Source: Brachynemurus nebulosus (Eukaryota; Arthropoda; Insecta; Neuroptera; Myrmeleontidae). Taken from it: a stretch of 64,000 nt of DNA. The translations under genes were made by a program, and so were the position numbers. The stretch's first letter is position 1, and each line of letters begins with the position of its first letter. Shown piece after piece: positions 28,017 through 38,523 of the stretch. The notes beneath the pieces were generated by a model. The model searched no databases. It was not told the origin of the DNA and worked only from the letters and a program-made list of their open reading frames with translations. The DNA is taken from positions 172,818,395 through 172,882,394 of the forward strand of contig JAPWDM010000001.1 of NCBI GenBank assembly GCA_035578155.1. Reading direction: 5' to 3'.

Positions 28017-29069
28017 CCCGGCTGCACACCTAGGAGGTAAGACATGAGAGATACGATATGAGCGACACAGACATTTGTCTTAAGATTTGGCATCTAGGAG
28101 ATAAGACACGAGAGATACGACATGAAGGAGACTACAACAAGGGGAATTTTTCAATTTGCTGGCAGTAGTTTTTCATGTCAAATTTGTGCATTTTTTGGAA
28201 CGTTTTTGGACTTACCTCCTTGGTAATACACAGTATTTGAATACGGTATTTGACAGTTTTTCAAAAAGTGTTTTAAATTGTCGGTATGCGTCTATAATTA
28301 CATTAAAAAAATATTTTTGTAGAAAATTTACCATTTCTTTCAAATGTATAATTTTTTATTACTCATGCGGGAGAAGTACTAACTTGGCGCACACATTTCT
28401 GTACGCAAAATAGCTGTTTGCCCATTGTACTCTTCCCACATACTTTTTTGCGTGCGGAAAGTAACTTTCTGCACGCAAATTGACAAGAAAACACGCAAAA
28501 TTTAATCAAAACACGCAAAGCCGCCTCTTGACTTGTCATTTAATAAATATTTCATAATTATTTCTATAGAAACCACCAACAAAGTAATTTAAACAATATT
28601 TAATTCAGAAAAAAAAGACGAACACTCAAAAATATTATTTTAAAAAGTAATAAAAATGTCAAAAATAGTAATAGTAATAGAAAAAAGTATGTGAAATTCG
28701 TAATAAAAAATAGTATGTGCAACTCGTGCGGGATTGTCGATTGCCCACTCAAGCGAATGAGCGCACTCACTACGTTCGTGCGCTCAACTTCGCTTTCGTG
28801 GGCAATCGACAATTTCCAGCACTTATTGCACAATATACTATTTAAATTTATCTTACATGTCGTTCGAAACGAGCGACAGGAGACAAGCATGCTATGTCGC
28901 TTAAGACAAATATCTGTATCGCTCATGTCTTATCTCCTAGATGTGCAACAATTTTGTGTTTTCAATGCAATTTAAATATACTCAAGCGATGCATGTCTCC
29001 AAGCGACACATTTCTTGTGTTTCTCATGTTGGATCTCTCATGTCTTACCACCTAAGTGTGCAGCCGCGC
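28017..29069. mobile_element. ~1.05-kb TIR element with 'ggctgcacac' ends
   Basis: Left CCCGGCTGCACACCTAGGAG and right (complement) GCGCGGCTGCACACTTAGGT. TAAG lies on both sides (28013-28016, 29070-29073), a possible 4-bp duplication. The end motif 'taggaggtaagacatgagag' recurs internally near 28091, and inverted near 28925. A hairpin segment lies at 28733-28813. No transposase ORF; superfamily not assigned. Confidence 0.7.
28733..28813. repeat. GC-rich hairpin inside the TIR element
   Basis: Outer stem attgtcgattgcccac/gtgggcaatcgacaat (16 bp), then aagcgaa/ttcgctt, then gagcgcac/gtgcgctc around an ~11-nt loop. Confidence 0.75.
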
Positions 29070-29154
29070 TAAGTTATTCGGAAATATTTAAAAACTAGCC
29101 GTATATCCAATTGGATTTCCCACCGGCAACATCTTTTTATTAAGTGCTCACTTT

Positions 29155-29634
29155 CAGGGCCGCGCCAAGCGGGGGTGTTAGGGGTGCCTAGTACCCCGGC
29201 GGCAGGCTTTGGGGGCGGCAAATAAAATATAAAATTATTACTATTTTTATGTGGTAATTTTGATGACACTTAAATGTTACCCGCATTTTGCTTAAATACT
29301 TGTCTATTATGATTGTTGTGACCCGTCGGTAATCCGATTATTCCGATTGTTGACCAGCGACAACAATCATTTGCGCGGTAATCGGCGAGATCAAACGGGA
29401 TCGGGATCGAACATGCTCTTGCACGCTTTAATTTTATAAAAACCGTCGTTGAATTCTACACATAAAACATTTATCAATCTTGCATTTCATTAAAGTAAGT
29501 ATATATAGTAAGTAAACTGGTAGCCGGGAGGCATATATTTTATTATCAAAAATGTATTACAAATAAGTTTGGGGTTTTAGGAGCGGCAATTTTTGTCTTG
29601 CACCCCAGCGCAAATGTCCCTTAGCGCGGCCCTG
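29155..29634. mobile_element. 480-bp hAT MITE with exact 8-bp duplication
   Basis: Ends CAGGGCCGCGCCAAGCG and (complement) CAGGGCCGCGCTAAGGG, flanked on both sides by CTCACTTT (29147-29154, 29635-29642). No coding capacity. Confidence 0.88.
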
Positions 29635-29712
29635 CTCACTTTCAATGTTTTCAAAAGCTTTAAATACTAACTTCCACATTCCTAATTTCAAAAATAAACT
29701 AAACCCTACAGT

Positions 29713-29827
29713 TAAGACTGTGCATTGTCTGTCAGTCAGTGTAAAGATTTATTAAATAAGATATTATTTACTTAATAAATCTAATAAATCTTTAACACTG
29801 ACTGATTGACAGACAACGCACAGCTTA
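29713..29827. repeat. Inverted repeat, ~35-bp arms
   Basis: Arm ctgtgcattgtctgtcagtc... (from 29717) pairs with ...gattgacagacaacgcacag (to 29822) across a short AT spacer. Possibly a foldback MITE remnant. Confidence 0.7.
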
Positions 29828-29977
29828 AAACGTTGGGTTTAGAAGCATGAAATTTTTACAGAAGTTCCTTATATAATGTAGGTGAGCACTAAAAAAAGGA
29901 TTCTTGAAAATTTATCCTCTAAGTGGGTTAAACAGGGGATGAAAATTTGTATGGAAATTCATCATTCCTCGCACAGA

Positions 29978-30047
29978 GGATCGTTGGTCTAGTGGTAAGA
30001 CACCTGGCTAGTTACCGGGAGATCTTGAGTTCGAGTTCCAGCCTTGG
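29978..30047 (+). repeat. tRNA-derived SINE head
   Basis: Looks like a pol III internal promoter: A box TGGTCTAGTGGTAAG (29985-29999) and B box GTTCGAGTTCC (30029-30039). An anticodon-like arm CCTGG-CTAGTTA-CCGGG would read AGT. The acceptor arms do not pair and the T stem is broken (T in place of the invariant C after the loop), so it is not a functional tRNA. Downstream ~80 bp may be the SINE body; its 3' end is not defined. Confidence 0.65.
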
Positions 30048-30646
30048 ATTCAGTTTGATAATTTTTTCAATCACAATGTAATTTTTAATTGACATGTGGA
30101 CTCGGTGAAGATTAAGTGGGCATATCAATACTAACGTATGTTTAAATACGAACAAAAGTTCGCCATTCGTAGTAATGTTTCACAAAATCTCAAACATTCG
30201 ATAAAATTTGAAATTAGAATACAAAAACATAATACACCATAAGCTCTAAACTTTTTGACTTTTTTATGCGATTTTTTTTAACTTTATTTCTTTTAAATTC
30301 CCATAAAAGTGCATAATGAGAAGGGAAAGTAGGAAAAAGTACGAAATTTAAACATTAATTTGCGATAAAATTAATGTTTGATTGTTTTTATTTGTAAGCA
30401 TTTTCTCAGTACATTACATAAAAATATAAATTATTCAGTTTCTTTACATATGTATGTATTGTAATTTTTGTAATATTATAAAAGATGAAATAATATATTT
30501 AAAAATGTTTTCATATGTAAATTAATTCTACATTTTATATAGAAAAACAGCTTCCATCGAAATCGCAAGGTTTTGAACGTTTTATGTATTTTCTATGAAA
30601 CTTTTTTATGCGGTCCCAACGCACCGCATAAAAAGAAGCTGTATGC
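30048..30646. other. Gene-free stretch after the SINE head
   Basis: Possible SINE body to about 30130, then AT-rich DNA without a recognisable feature. Confidence 0.45.
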
Positions 30647-30654
30647 TGTATGAC

Positions 30655-30846
30655 CAGGGGCGCAACAACTACAAATCTGCAGAGGGGGTCCAACAAAAAT
30701 ATAAATAACCCAATTTTTTAATAACGTAATTCTCTGATAACACTGGAAAATATTATCGAAAATGTCGCCTCAAAAAGTTCGATTTTCAAATAAAAAAAAT
30801 ATCAGTAGCTAATTAAAAATTGCACTTTTTAATATAGGGTTGGGCG

Positions 30847-30877
<31 letters not shown>

Positions 30878-32366
30878 CAAAATCAAATCTTTTCATTTTT
30901 CATGTAGAAAATATTTGAATTTTTAGACAAAAAAAAATACTGTATGATGTTAAATTGTTTGTATTTTAAGATTTTGCTGTTGTGTTAATTTGAGGCTATC
31001 TTTTTTTTACACCACTTTACAAAAACTAAAAAAATAAATCAAAATAATCTATGAATGAGTTAAAAATACTAAATGTGTGCAGTAAAGCATAGTTATACAT
31101 TATAATTAATAATTATAATTAAATAAAAATATAATTAAATATAATAGCGGGTTTACATTTGCAATGATTTGCTGGCGCCACTTTTAAGTTTGCATGTCTG
31201 TAAAGTTTACACTACTTGCACGTCCGTTTACACATGATTTGCATGGTATATAATTTGGAAAGTACTGCGCAGGTCACAAATGGCTGAATTGGATAAATAA
31301 CTGTCATATATAGCTTTCATTTGTATCTAAATGTAAAGCAAACAATGAATTAGAAGAGAAAAAACATAATAAGTACTTAAAAAAGATATTCAAACCTGAA
31401 TAATCCCTTAAAAATGGCATTTAATTATTTTTAAAATTATACTGGCGCCAATAGAAGTTTACATTTGCATGTTTTAATTTTAGTGGCGCATGAATCATTA
31501 CTGGCGCCAGAAAAGTTAGAAGGTTGCTAACTTTCTTCATCCGTGCATGCACTGATCTACCTTGCACGCCAGTAGATGTTTACACGTTCATTTTGCTTTT
31601 ACTGGCGCGCCACTTTGTGTTGGCGCCAGCAAATCATTGTAAATGTAAACCCCGTATAAATTTTCATGGGTCAAAAATACAAATTTTCGAAAGAGCTGAA
31701 ATTGATATCCATGAAAACCGTCTGCTCACTAACAAAAAAATTGTTTTATTGAAGAATCAGTATTTTTTTAATCCATAAAATATACATAAACATGCCATTT
31801 TCTAGTTTTAAAATGAAAATCCTTGTCAATAATTTTTAATTTTTCTAAATGTTAACCCCTTGTTTTCTCTTTCTTTTACCCCACTTTTTTCTTTTTTTTA
31901 GACATATAAAAAAAATTACCATCAGTCGGACCATTTAAATAAAACTTTGTACTTTACATTACTAAAGCATGTAGAATAACAAGAAAAAAATACATCACTC
32001 TATCTTATCAGCTTTTTTACTTACTGGAAAAGTTTATCGTCGCGGAATGAAAGTTTTTCTCTCATGAATAACAGAGGTTTGGGAGAAAATTTTTTTATGT
32101 TATAAAGCCCGTTCCAAAAAATAATTTTTTGGCCCAGACAGCTTAAAATACTAATGTATTTTGTTGTAATATTTTTTATTTTTTGAATTTAACACTGTTG
32201 AGTTTAATATAAGTATGTCTTTTTTTTACCCCGCTCGAGCAGTGTCTTTTTTTACCCCGCCCAACCCTAAATAAAATAGATTGAAGGAAAATTTACATTT
32301 TATAAGGAGTCCACGTAATTATAGCGGGGTCCGATCCCCTTGGACCAACCGGTTGTTGCGCGCCTG
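30655..32366. mobile_element. 1.7-kb hAT-type element, non-autonomous
   Basis: Ends CAGGGGCGCAACAACTAC and (complement) CAGGCGCGCAACAACCGG, flanked by TGTATGAC and TGTATAAC (7 of 8 match). Internal 'ttttaccccgcccaaccct' blocks appear near both ends. No transposase seen. It contains a second TIR element at 31148-31654. Confidence 0.75.
31148..31654 (-). mobile_element. TIR element of the 'ctggcgcca' family, copy 1 (nested)
   Basis: Left CGGGTTTACATTTGCAATGA and right (complement) CGGGGTTTACATTTACAATG, with TGGCGCCA just inside both ends and repeated internally. Nested in the hAT element at 30655-32366. A second, interrupted copy starts at 54649 in the opposite orientation. Superfamily unknown. 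Confidence 0.8.
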
Positions 32367-33386
32367 TGTATAACGACAGTGAATGTAAAGATATGTTCCA
32401 ACAAACACTCGAATTAATTCTCATTTTAATGAGCATGCGCATAGTTAATATAGGAAGAAATGTAATTCTAGTTTACAAAAAGCTTCAAATTCTGTGTTCT
32501 ATCAAGTATTTAAATCTAATTCTGAACTCATCCGAATTGATTTTTGGAATTCTTGCTACAGAGTATATATTCCAAATCCTAGACATGCGCATTAACGAAT
32601 ATTTTATTTCTAACCTTATAATTTAAAAATTTAAATAGTAAATAGACTGTTTAAACTGTTTTGGCAAAAGGAATTTCAAATTTATTTTATTTACTTTAAT
32701 TTTTTTTTTTCTTAATTAGGAAACTGATATATTAATTACTTATTTTATAATTACTTATATTATTTTGGTAAATAATAAGTAAAATATGAAGAATTTTTAA
32801 AAATTAACGTAGTTTAATGATGGTTTAATGTACAATATGTATTAATTTTGTAATGGTTATATTAATTACTTATTTTATAAATACTTATATTATTTTGGTA
32901 AATAGTAAGTAAAATATGAAGAACTTTTTAAAAATTAACGTAGTTTAATGATGGTTTAATGTACAATATGCATTAATTTTGTAATGGATATGTTTGTAAA
33001 AAGTTTTTTTAGTATAAAAGCTATAGAATACATAACTCAACTCTTTGGTAGAGACATCTTTTGAAATCCCTTAAACGTTCCTACATATTAAATACGGAAT
33101 TAAAATTCTAAATTGAATTTGATTTGACCTTCAAATGACATTATCGAATTTAAAATACTGGATTCACTCAAATTGGAAATTCTAGTGTTTGTTGGAACAT
33201 ACCTTAAATCTGAAAATTGACTTAAGCGCCAAAATTTGAGACCTAAGCAGTTAAATTTTTTCCAAAAAATTAACAACATACTAGACGGCAATGTCAGTTT
33301 TATTAACTTACTTTTGCCTGAGCCTCTTACCAATGGCTTCAAGCCCAGGGGCTACAGTCCCGGCTCCCCCCTCCACGAGCCTGAAA
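32367..33386. other. 3' flank of ZNF1, with a tandem duplication
   Basis: No gene. A ~127-bp unit is tandemly duplicated at about 32727-32853 and 32854-32982 (shared gtttaatgatggtttaatgt). The rest is AT-rich DNA downstream of the ZNF1 stop. Confidence 0.6.
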
Positions 33387-34457
33387 TCAACAATTTGAAT
33401 GTCTTTTTGCATGTGTCTTCAAATTGGATGACTGAGAAAATGATTTAAAACATATTCCGCATATGAATGGTTTTTCTCCAGTATGTGTTCTTTCATGTTT
33501 TTCTAAATTATTCGCTGTACAGAATGTTTTCGAACATGTTGCACATTTGAATGGCTTCTCACCACTATGTATTTTTTCGTGTATTTTCAAATTGCCTGAC
33601 TGAGAAAATGTTTTAAAACATATTGCACACATATACGGCTTTTCGCCCGTATGGACTTTTTCATGTGTTTTCAAAAGGTATGGCCGAGAAAATGTTTTAA
33701 AACATATTCCACATACGAATGGCTTTTCGCCAGTATGTGCTCTTTCATGTATTTTCAAAATGCTTGACTGAGCAAAACTTTTCAAACATATATTACATTT
33801 GAATGGTTTTTCGCCAGTATGACTTACATAATGGCTCGTTAAACGATCTTCGCGAGAAAATGTTTTAAAACAAATTTTACACTTGAACGGTTTTTCATTA
33901 GTATGTACATTTTCATGTTTCTTCAAAGTGCTTGACTGAGCAAATGATTTAAAACATATACGACATTTAAACGGTCTTTCGCCAGTATGTACTCGTTCAT
34001 GTTCCTTCAAAGCACTTGACCAACAAAACGTTTTAAAACATGTGTCACATTTGAAAATCTTTTCACTAAACTTTTTTTCCTGAAGTGTTTTATAATTGTT
34101 TATTGAACCAACTTGCTGAGTTAAGGTCTCAGAACTTACACCATTCTTCACTGGACCGGACTGTTCGCACACATTTTTAGAAGTGTTTAATTCAACAGAA
34201 TTTTCGTAACTTTCGGCACATGGTACTTCATCGTTTTCTATTTTAATTTCGGTGTTTAAACTTGTTAAATTTGGTAAATCAGGATTGAATTTTTCTAAAT
34301 CCATTTTGAATTTATTTTGATTTAAACAATCAGATAATTCCGTTTTTGTTACATTTGAAAAGTAATTGTCTAGACTTTCTAAATTTTCCTCATTTTTTAT
34401 TTTAACAGTAAATGTATCAGTCATTAGTATAGATTTTTTATCCTCTGGATTTTCCAT
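33387..34457 (-). CDS. C2H2 zinc-finger protein ZNF1, 8 fingers
   Basis: 356 residues from the Met of MENPEDKKS, chosen because all other family members start at MEN(Q/K). The frame stays open to 34559, so an upstream Met (+34 residues) is possible. The N-terminal ~135 residues are acidic and carry TEIKIENDE; the first motif reads VKIKNEEN and has lost the Glu of psi-K-x-E. Then come eight C-x2-C-x12-H-x3-H fingers with TGEKPF linkers, first FKCDTCFKTF and last FICGICFKSF, ending AKRHSNC. Likely a nuclear sequence-specific DNA-binding protein. Its fingers differ from those of ZNF3-6, so it is an older paralogue. No other domain is visible. Confidence 0.9.
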   Translation of the reverse strand: MENPEDKKSILMTDTFTVKIKNEENLESLDNYFSNVTKTELSDCLNQNKFKMDLEKFNPDLPNLTSLNTEIKIENDEVPCAESYENSVELNTSKNVCEQSGPVKNGVSSETLTQQVGSINNYKTLQEKKFSEKIFKCDTCFKTFCWSSALKEHERVHTGERPFKCRICFKSFAQSSTLKKHENVHTNEKPFKCKICFKTFSREDRLTSHYVSHTGEKPFKCNICLKSFAQSSILKIHERAHTGEKPFVCGICFKTFSRPYLLKTHEKVHTGEKPYMCAICFKTFSQSGNLKIHEKIHSGEKPFKCATCSKTFCTANNLEKHERTHTGEKPFICGICFKSFSQSSNLKTHAKRHSNC

Positions 34458-35436
34458 TTTATTTTCCGTTTTGAAAAGCTGAATGAAGAAAATCTGAGGT
34501 TGACTTTGACAAGAAATTTCTTGACAACGACAACAATATTTACATAAAAATGAAACCATAGAAAATTATAACCATGAGATAACTTCGTAGTTTATTTTCT
34601 AGGATACAAAAAAATCACTTAACCCATAAAAGACCAGAATTTTGCACCTAATACACATAAATACGATACGCAGTTCGTAGATGAGGTGATGAGAAGTAAA
34701 TACAATTACATACGTAATTGTCGTTGGTTAAATAAAGAAGGAATGAAGTGCGATTTACAATTTACAAGTTTAGTAACATATGAATTTTTTACGAATTTTA
34801 ACAAACTAAATGGAAATATAGAAAAAAATTGGAATATTTAAAAAAAAAAAAATGTGAACACCTTTCTGAACACTGTCTGAAATGAACTGTGTGAACTGTG
34901 TCTGAAATGAAAATTATATTTTTCCAATAAAAATTATAGGATGTTAGGAAGACAGGTATATTCACTTCTAAGTAAAGTTAATATTATTATTTTCGTGATG
35001 CCAATTTTGAAATAAAGGATTATTAACCTTTTTATTTCGTTCTTTTTATGTTAACATTATTTAATTTACTTTTAATAAATTTATTTCAAATTTCCTACCA
35101 GCTTTTATATACACCAAAATCCTAAATATTCACACCCCAGATTAACTCTTTTAAACAAACCATATGGTAAAATTTTTTTGTCTCAAAATGCCAGACTTTT
35201 TACTGCCAAGTGATGAGTACAATAGATAAGGCTACAAAAACAGAAAAAGAAAAAAATAAAAGATCCCAACATTAAAAAAGGGAACCCTAGAAATTTACAA
35301 AAAATAAATTATACTAAACTATGTTGATAAAATTGAACATTATTTAGAATTCTACCATATTGTCACAGATGGCGGCATTTGTACCAGTGAATATATACAT
35401 ATGATATCATTTTGAGCCGCCATATTGCAGGACGAG
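34458..35436. other. 5' region of ZNF1
   Basis: Contains the ZNF1 start region and AT-rich DNA, without a recognisable promoter motif. The family's conserved upstream block is not here but 1.5 kb away (36003-36225), beyond a transposon insertion. Confidence 0.5.
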
Positions 35437-35440
35437 TTAA

Positions 35441-35966
35441 CGGGTTCTACACGATGCTACGAACGTTCCTTCCAACATTCGATCGAACGTTTGAGGCAAT
35501 TAAGTTCGATAGTTGGTGCGACGAATGTATCTGCTACACGGTGAGTCGAATGTTTGATCCAATACGAATGATGAAGTGTTGGTACTCAGTCGACAACGCT
35601 GTTATCTGTCTGATGTTATCTCTAATGTTATACACTGATGTTGTCTCTCTTGTATAATGTGTTGGGACAAACGTGACGAAGATGTTATCTGTCTGATGTT
35701 ATCTCTAATGTTATACATTGATGTTGTCTCTCTTCACATGAACGAGTCGTGCGCAACCAACGAACACAACCAACATTGACCTTCAAACGTTCGAAGCATC
35801 CCTTTGACTCGGTGCAAGAATACCGACATCGGACGGGACACGACCAAATGCGAATGTTTGACGCTCGACATTGGACACTCGTAGGTTCGAACAACGGCTA
35901 CACGATGCTATGAACCATCCAACGTCGAATGTTGGAAGGTGTTCGTAGCATCGTGTAGCAGCGGCA
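35441..35966 (+). mobile_element. TTAA-flanked element, copy 1
   Basis: Ends CGGGTTCTACACGATGCTAC and (complement) TGCCGCTGCTACACGATGCT, flanked by TTAA on each side (35437-35440, 35967-35970), as for piggyBac-type insertion. An internal stretch (gttatctgtctgatgttatc...) is duplicated at ~35600 and ~35688. No transposase. Copy 2 at 37089-38391 is inverted. Confidence 0.75.
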
Positions 35967-36002
35967 TTAATCATTTAAAGCGTTAATACAGATACATAAT
36001 TA

Positions 36003-36225
36003 TACCTCATTTCAAATACAACTGATCATGAGTTATCGTTAAAAAACTAAATAATTCTTATATTCGAAACAAATCAATCTTCTATTCTTTTCTAAAAACA
36101 AACTGCAAATTTAAAATTTACGTAAATGCAATAATGAAAAAGATAAAGTCAAGAAAACGGAAATTATTTAAATTAAAAGTGATGAAGCATGGTTAAATTT
36201 AAATGAAATGAACCATAACTATTTC
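36003..36225. repeat. Family-conserved ZNF upstream block (1 of 3)
   Basis: Closely matches 47083-47285 (just upstream of ZNF3) and partly 55893-55985 (upstream of ZNF5). Shared landmark: cttatattcgaaacaaat. It probably belongs to ZNF1, pushed away by insertions, or is left from a lost family member. Confidence 0.65.
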
Positions 36226-36589
36226 TATACTGCAATACACTTGTAACCAAAATACAACGTAAAATTGCTGCCTCCCAACAAACTATTATTGTACATACAA
36301 CAAATTACTACATAAACCTATCATTGAAGGTACACGGAAATATGCTTGTACATGTGTGTGCACAGTGTACATAAGTATACATGAGTATACATATATACAC
36401 TACTTAATCATGGATGACTGTGGTTAACAAACAAAAAATTAATAAAATTTATTTACTAATTTAAAGAAAGATACGCCTTTATTTTGAGTATTTTTTTGTT
36501 TAACGGAATTTTTACAAATTTAATAGATTTGAGCGTTACTTTATGGTATTCCATATTTGATATTAGTAAATAAAAATACTTTACTTTGC

Positions 36590-36725
36590 AAAATACCACT
36601 TTTATTGAATATAGAAATTCTTATGACATGTGTCGGTCAATATGACCATTCTCAAACGTTTGAGAATGGTCATATTGACCGAAACATGTCATAAGAATTT
36701 CTATATTCAATAAAAGTGGTATTTT
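36590..36725. repeat. 136-bp spacer-less palindrome
   Basis: Arms 36590-36657 and 36658-36725 are complementary at all but one position by eye, with the centre at aaacgttt and no loop. Arm core: ggtcaatatgaccattctca. See findings. Confidence 0.9.
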
Positions 36726-37453
36726 TACACTTAGATACAACACACTTCATATTTTTTTCTATTTAAATTTAAAATGTCATTGGAAAAACAATGACAGAAG
36801 GTGTGATGTTGCTACTGGCATAGGCTGAGAACGACTGATTCTCTTCTGGTATAACATTCCCCCAAAGGGAGCCAGACGAGCCACACAATTTTGTATTTAC
36901 ATTCCTTCTGTATTCTGTGATTAACACGAACCCTTTTTATTCTCTTCTTTGAGAATTCACCTAATAATTTCGTTCTTGATCTATAATTAAAATCTGATTA
37001 GTAGAAATAGAAACGGAATATAATGGGTTAAAAAAAAGATTTTTTACTTAACGCACCTAGCGGCCGATTTATGTAAATATGAATCTAATGCCGCTGCTAC
37101 ACGATGCTACGAACACCTTCCAACATTCGACGTTGGATGGTTCATAGCATCGTGTAGCCGTTGTTCGAACCTACGAGTGTCCAATGTCGAGCGTCAAACA
37201 TTCGCATTTGGTCGTGTCCCGTTCGATGTCGGTATTCTTGCACCGAGTCAAAGGGATGCTTCGAACGTTTGAAGGTCAATGTTGGTTGCGTTCGTTGGTT
37301 GCGCACGACTCGTTCATGTGAAGAGAGACAACATCAGTGTATAACATTAGAGATAACATCAGACAGAGAACAGCGTTGTCGACTGAGTACCAACACATCA
37401 TCATTCGTATTGGATCAAACATTCGACTCACCGTGTAGCAGATACATTCGTCG

Positions 37454-38304
37454 TAGGGATGGAAAAGGCGCGCGCAAAATCGATTCTCGACTTTAAAATC
37501 GATTTTCATTTTTTCGATTCTCAAAGTCGATTAATTGACTCTGAAAGTCGACTTTTCGACTTAAATCGACTTTTCAAAAATTTATTAGTTTATTTATAGA
37601 AACTATTAAGTATACACTTTAAACAATCTGTACTGTTTTTTAAATAATTTATTAAATAATGAACATATGATTTCTAAGAATTTAACAAGAGATAATTTAT
37701 TGTTAAATTTTGTTTATTTTGTTTATTGTTGTATTTGAAGAAAATTGTTCACGATTTGGCGTTGAACATTAACATTAAAATTAAAATGGACAGTAGAATT
37801 AATGGGTCGATTCGTATCGGTGTAAGCCAAAGCCGCTTGCACTCATTTTGAATCAATTTGCACTTGTTTTGATATATATTGTACATCGACGTATACGCTG
37901 TATACATCGGTATACAGTGTATACGGTATACGATATATACCGAACGCTAATACTTGACCCTTCTCTCTAGAACATGGAAAGTGAGACAAGAATATACAAA
38001 AATATCAAAAGCAAGCCAAATGTGATTCAAAACAAGTGCAAATTGATTTAAAATGACTGCAAGCGTCTTTGGCTTACACCGATACGAATCGGCCCAATAT
38101 TAAGCTACTGTTTAATTAATGTTAAGCTAATGTTTTTGCGCGATTTATAAATGCACATTGCATATACGCAAAAAGTCGAAAAGTCATCAAGTGAGAGTCG
38201 ATTCCAGGTCGACTTGACGTGACTGAAATCGATTCTAAAAAGTCGATTATTTTTAGTAAATAATCGACTTTCGACTAAAGTCGGAGTCGACTTTACCATC
38301 CCTA
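37454..38304. mobile_element. hAT MITE nested in the TTAA element
   Basis: Ends TAGGGATGGAAAAG and (complement) TAGGGATGGTAAAG, flanked by ATTCGTCG on both sides (37446-37453, 38305-38312). Copy 1 of the host element preserves the unduplicated site (acattcgtcgcacc), which confirms the 8-bp duplication. Rich in 'tcgactt' motifs. A further inverted repeat is nested at 37803-38096. Confidence 0.88.
37803..38096. repeat. Inverted repeat nested third-deep
   Basis: gtcgattcgtatcggtgtaa at the left pairs with ttacaccgatacgaatcggc at the right; arms run about 70 bp, ending in gggtcg/cggccc. Lies inside the hAT MITE, which lies inside the TTAA element. Confidence 0.8.
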
Positions 38305-38523
38305 ATTCGTCGCACCAACTATCGAACTTAATTGCCTCAAACGTTCGATCGAATGTTGGAAGGAACGTTCGTAGCATCGTGTAGAACCCGCTTAACCTAC
38401 CTAAAAAAGTTTATTGTCATTGATTGTCATAATCATAGGGGTCATAGGTATTATCCAAGTTTTATATGGTTAATTAAATTTATTTGTTTAATTATCACAT
38501 TCAAGTCTTCAAGAAGAGAGAAT

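Larger units (their letters stand above)
37089..38391 (-). mobile_element. TTAA-flanked element, copy 2, interrupted
   Basis: Inverted copy of 35441-35966, split by a hAT insertion (37454-38304). Flanks are CTAA (37085-37088) and TTAA (38392-38395), a TTAA duplication with one change. Its right end lies 133 bp before the ZNF2 start codon, and an open frame in phase with ZNF2 runs back into it (to 38332). Confidence 0.75.

Noticed and set aside
29978..30047. Functional tRNA-Thr (AGT)
   Set aside because: A and B boxes and an anticodon arm are recognisable, but the acceptor arms do not pair and the T stem is broken; better explained as a SINE head.
35412..37524. ORFs in the two TTAA elements as a gene pair
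   Set aside because: The same sequence in inverted copies; frames are short, overlap on both strands and show no known domain.
38332..38523. N-terminal 64-residue extension of ZNF2 as part of the protein
   Set aside because: It is transposon sequence and the paralogues start at the MEN(Q/K) Met; kept only as a finding to test.
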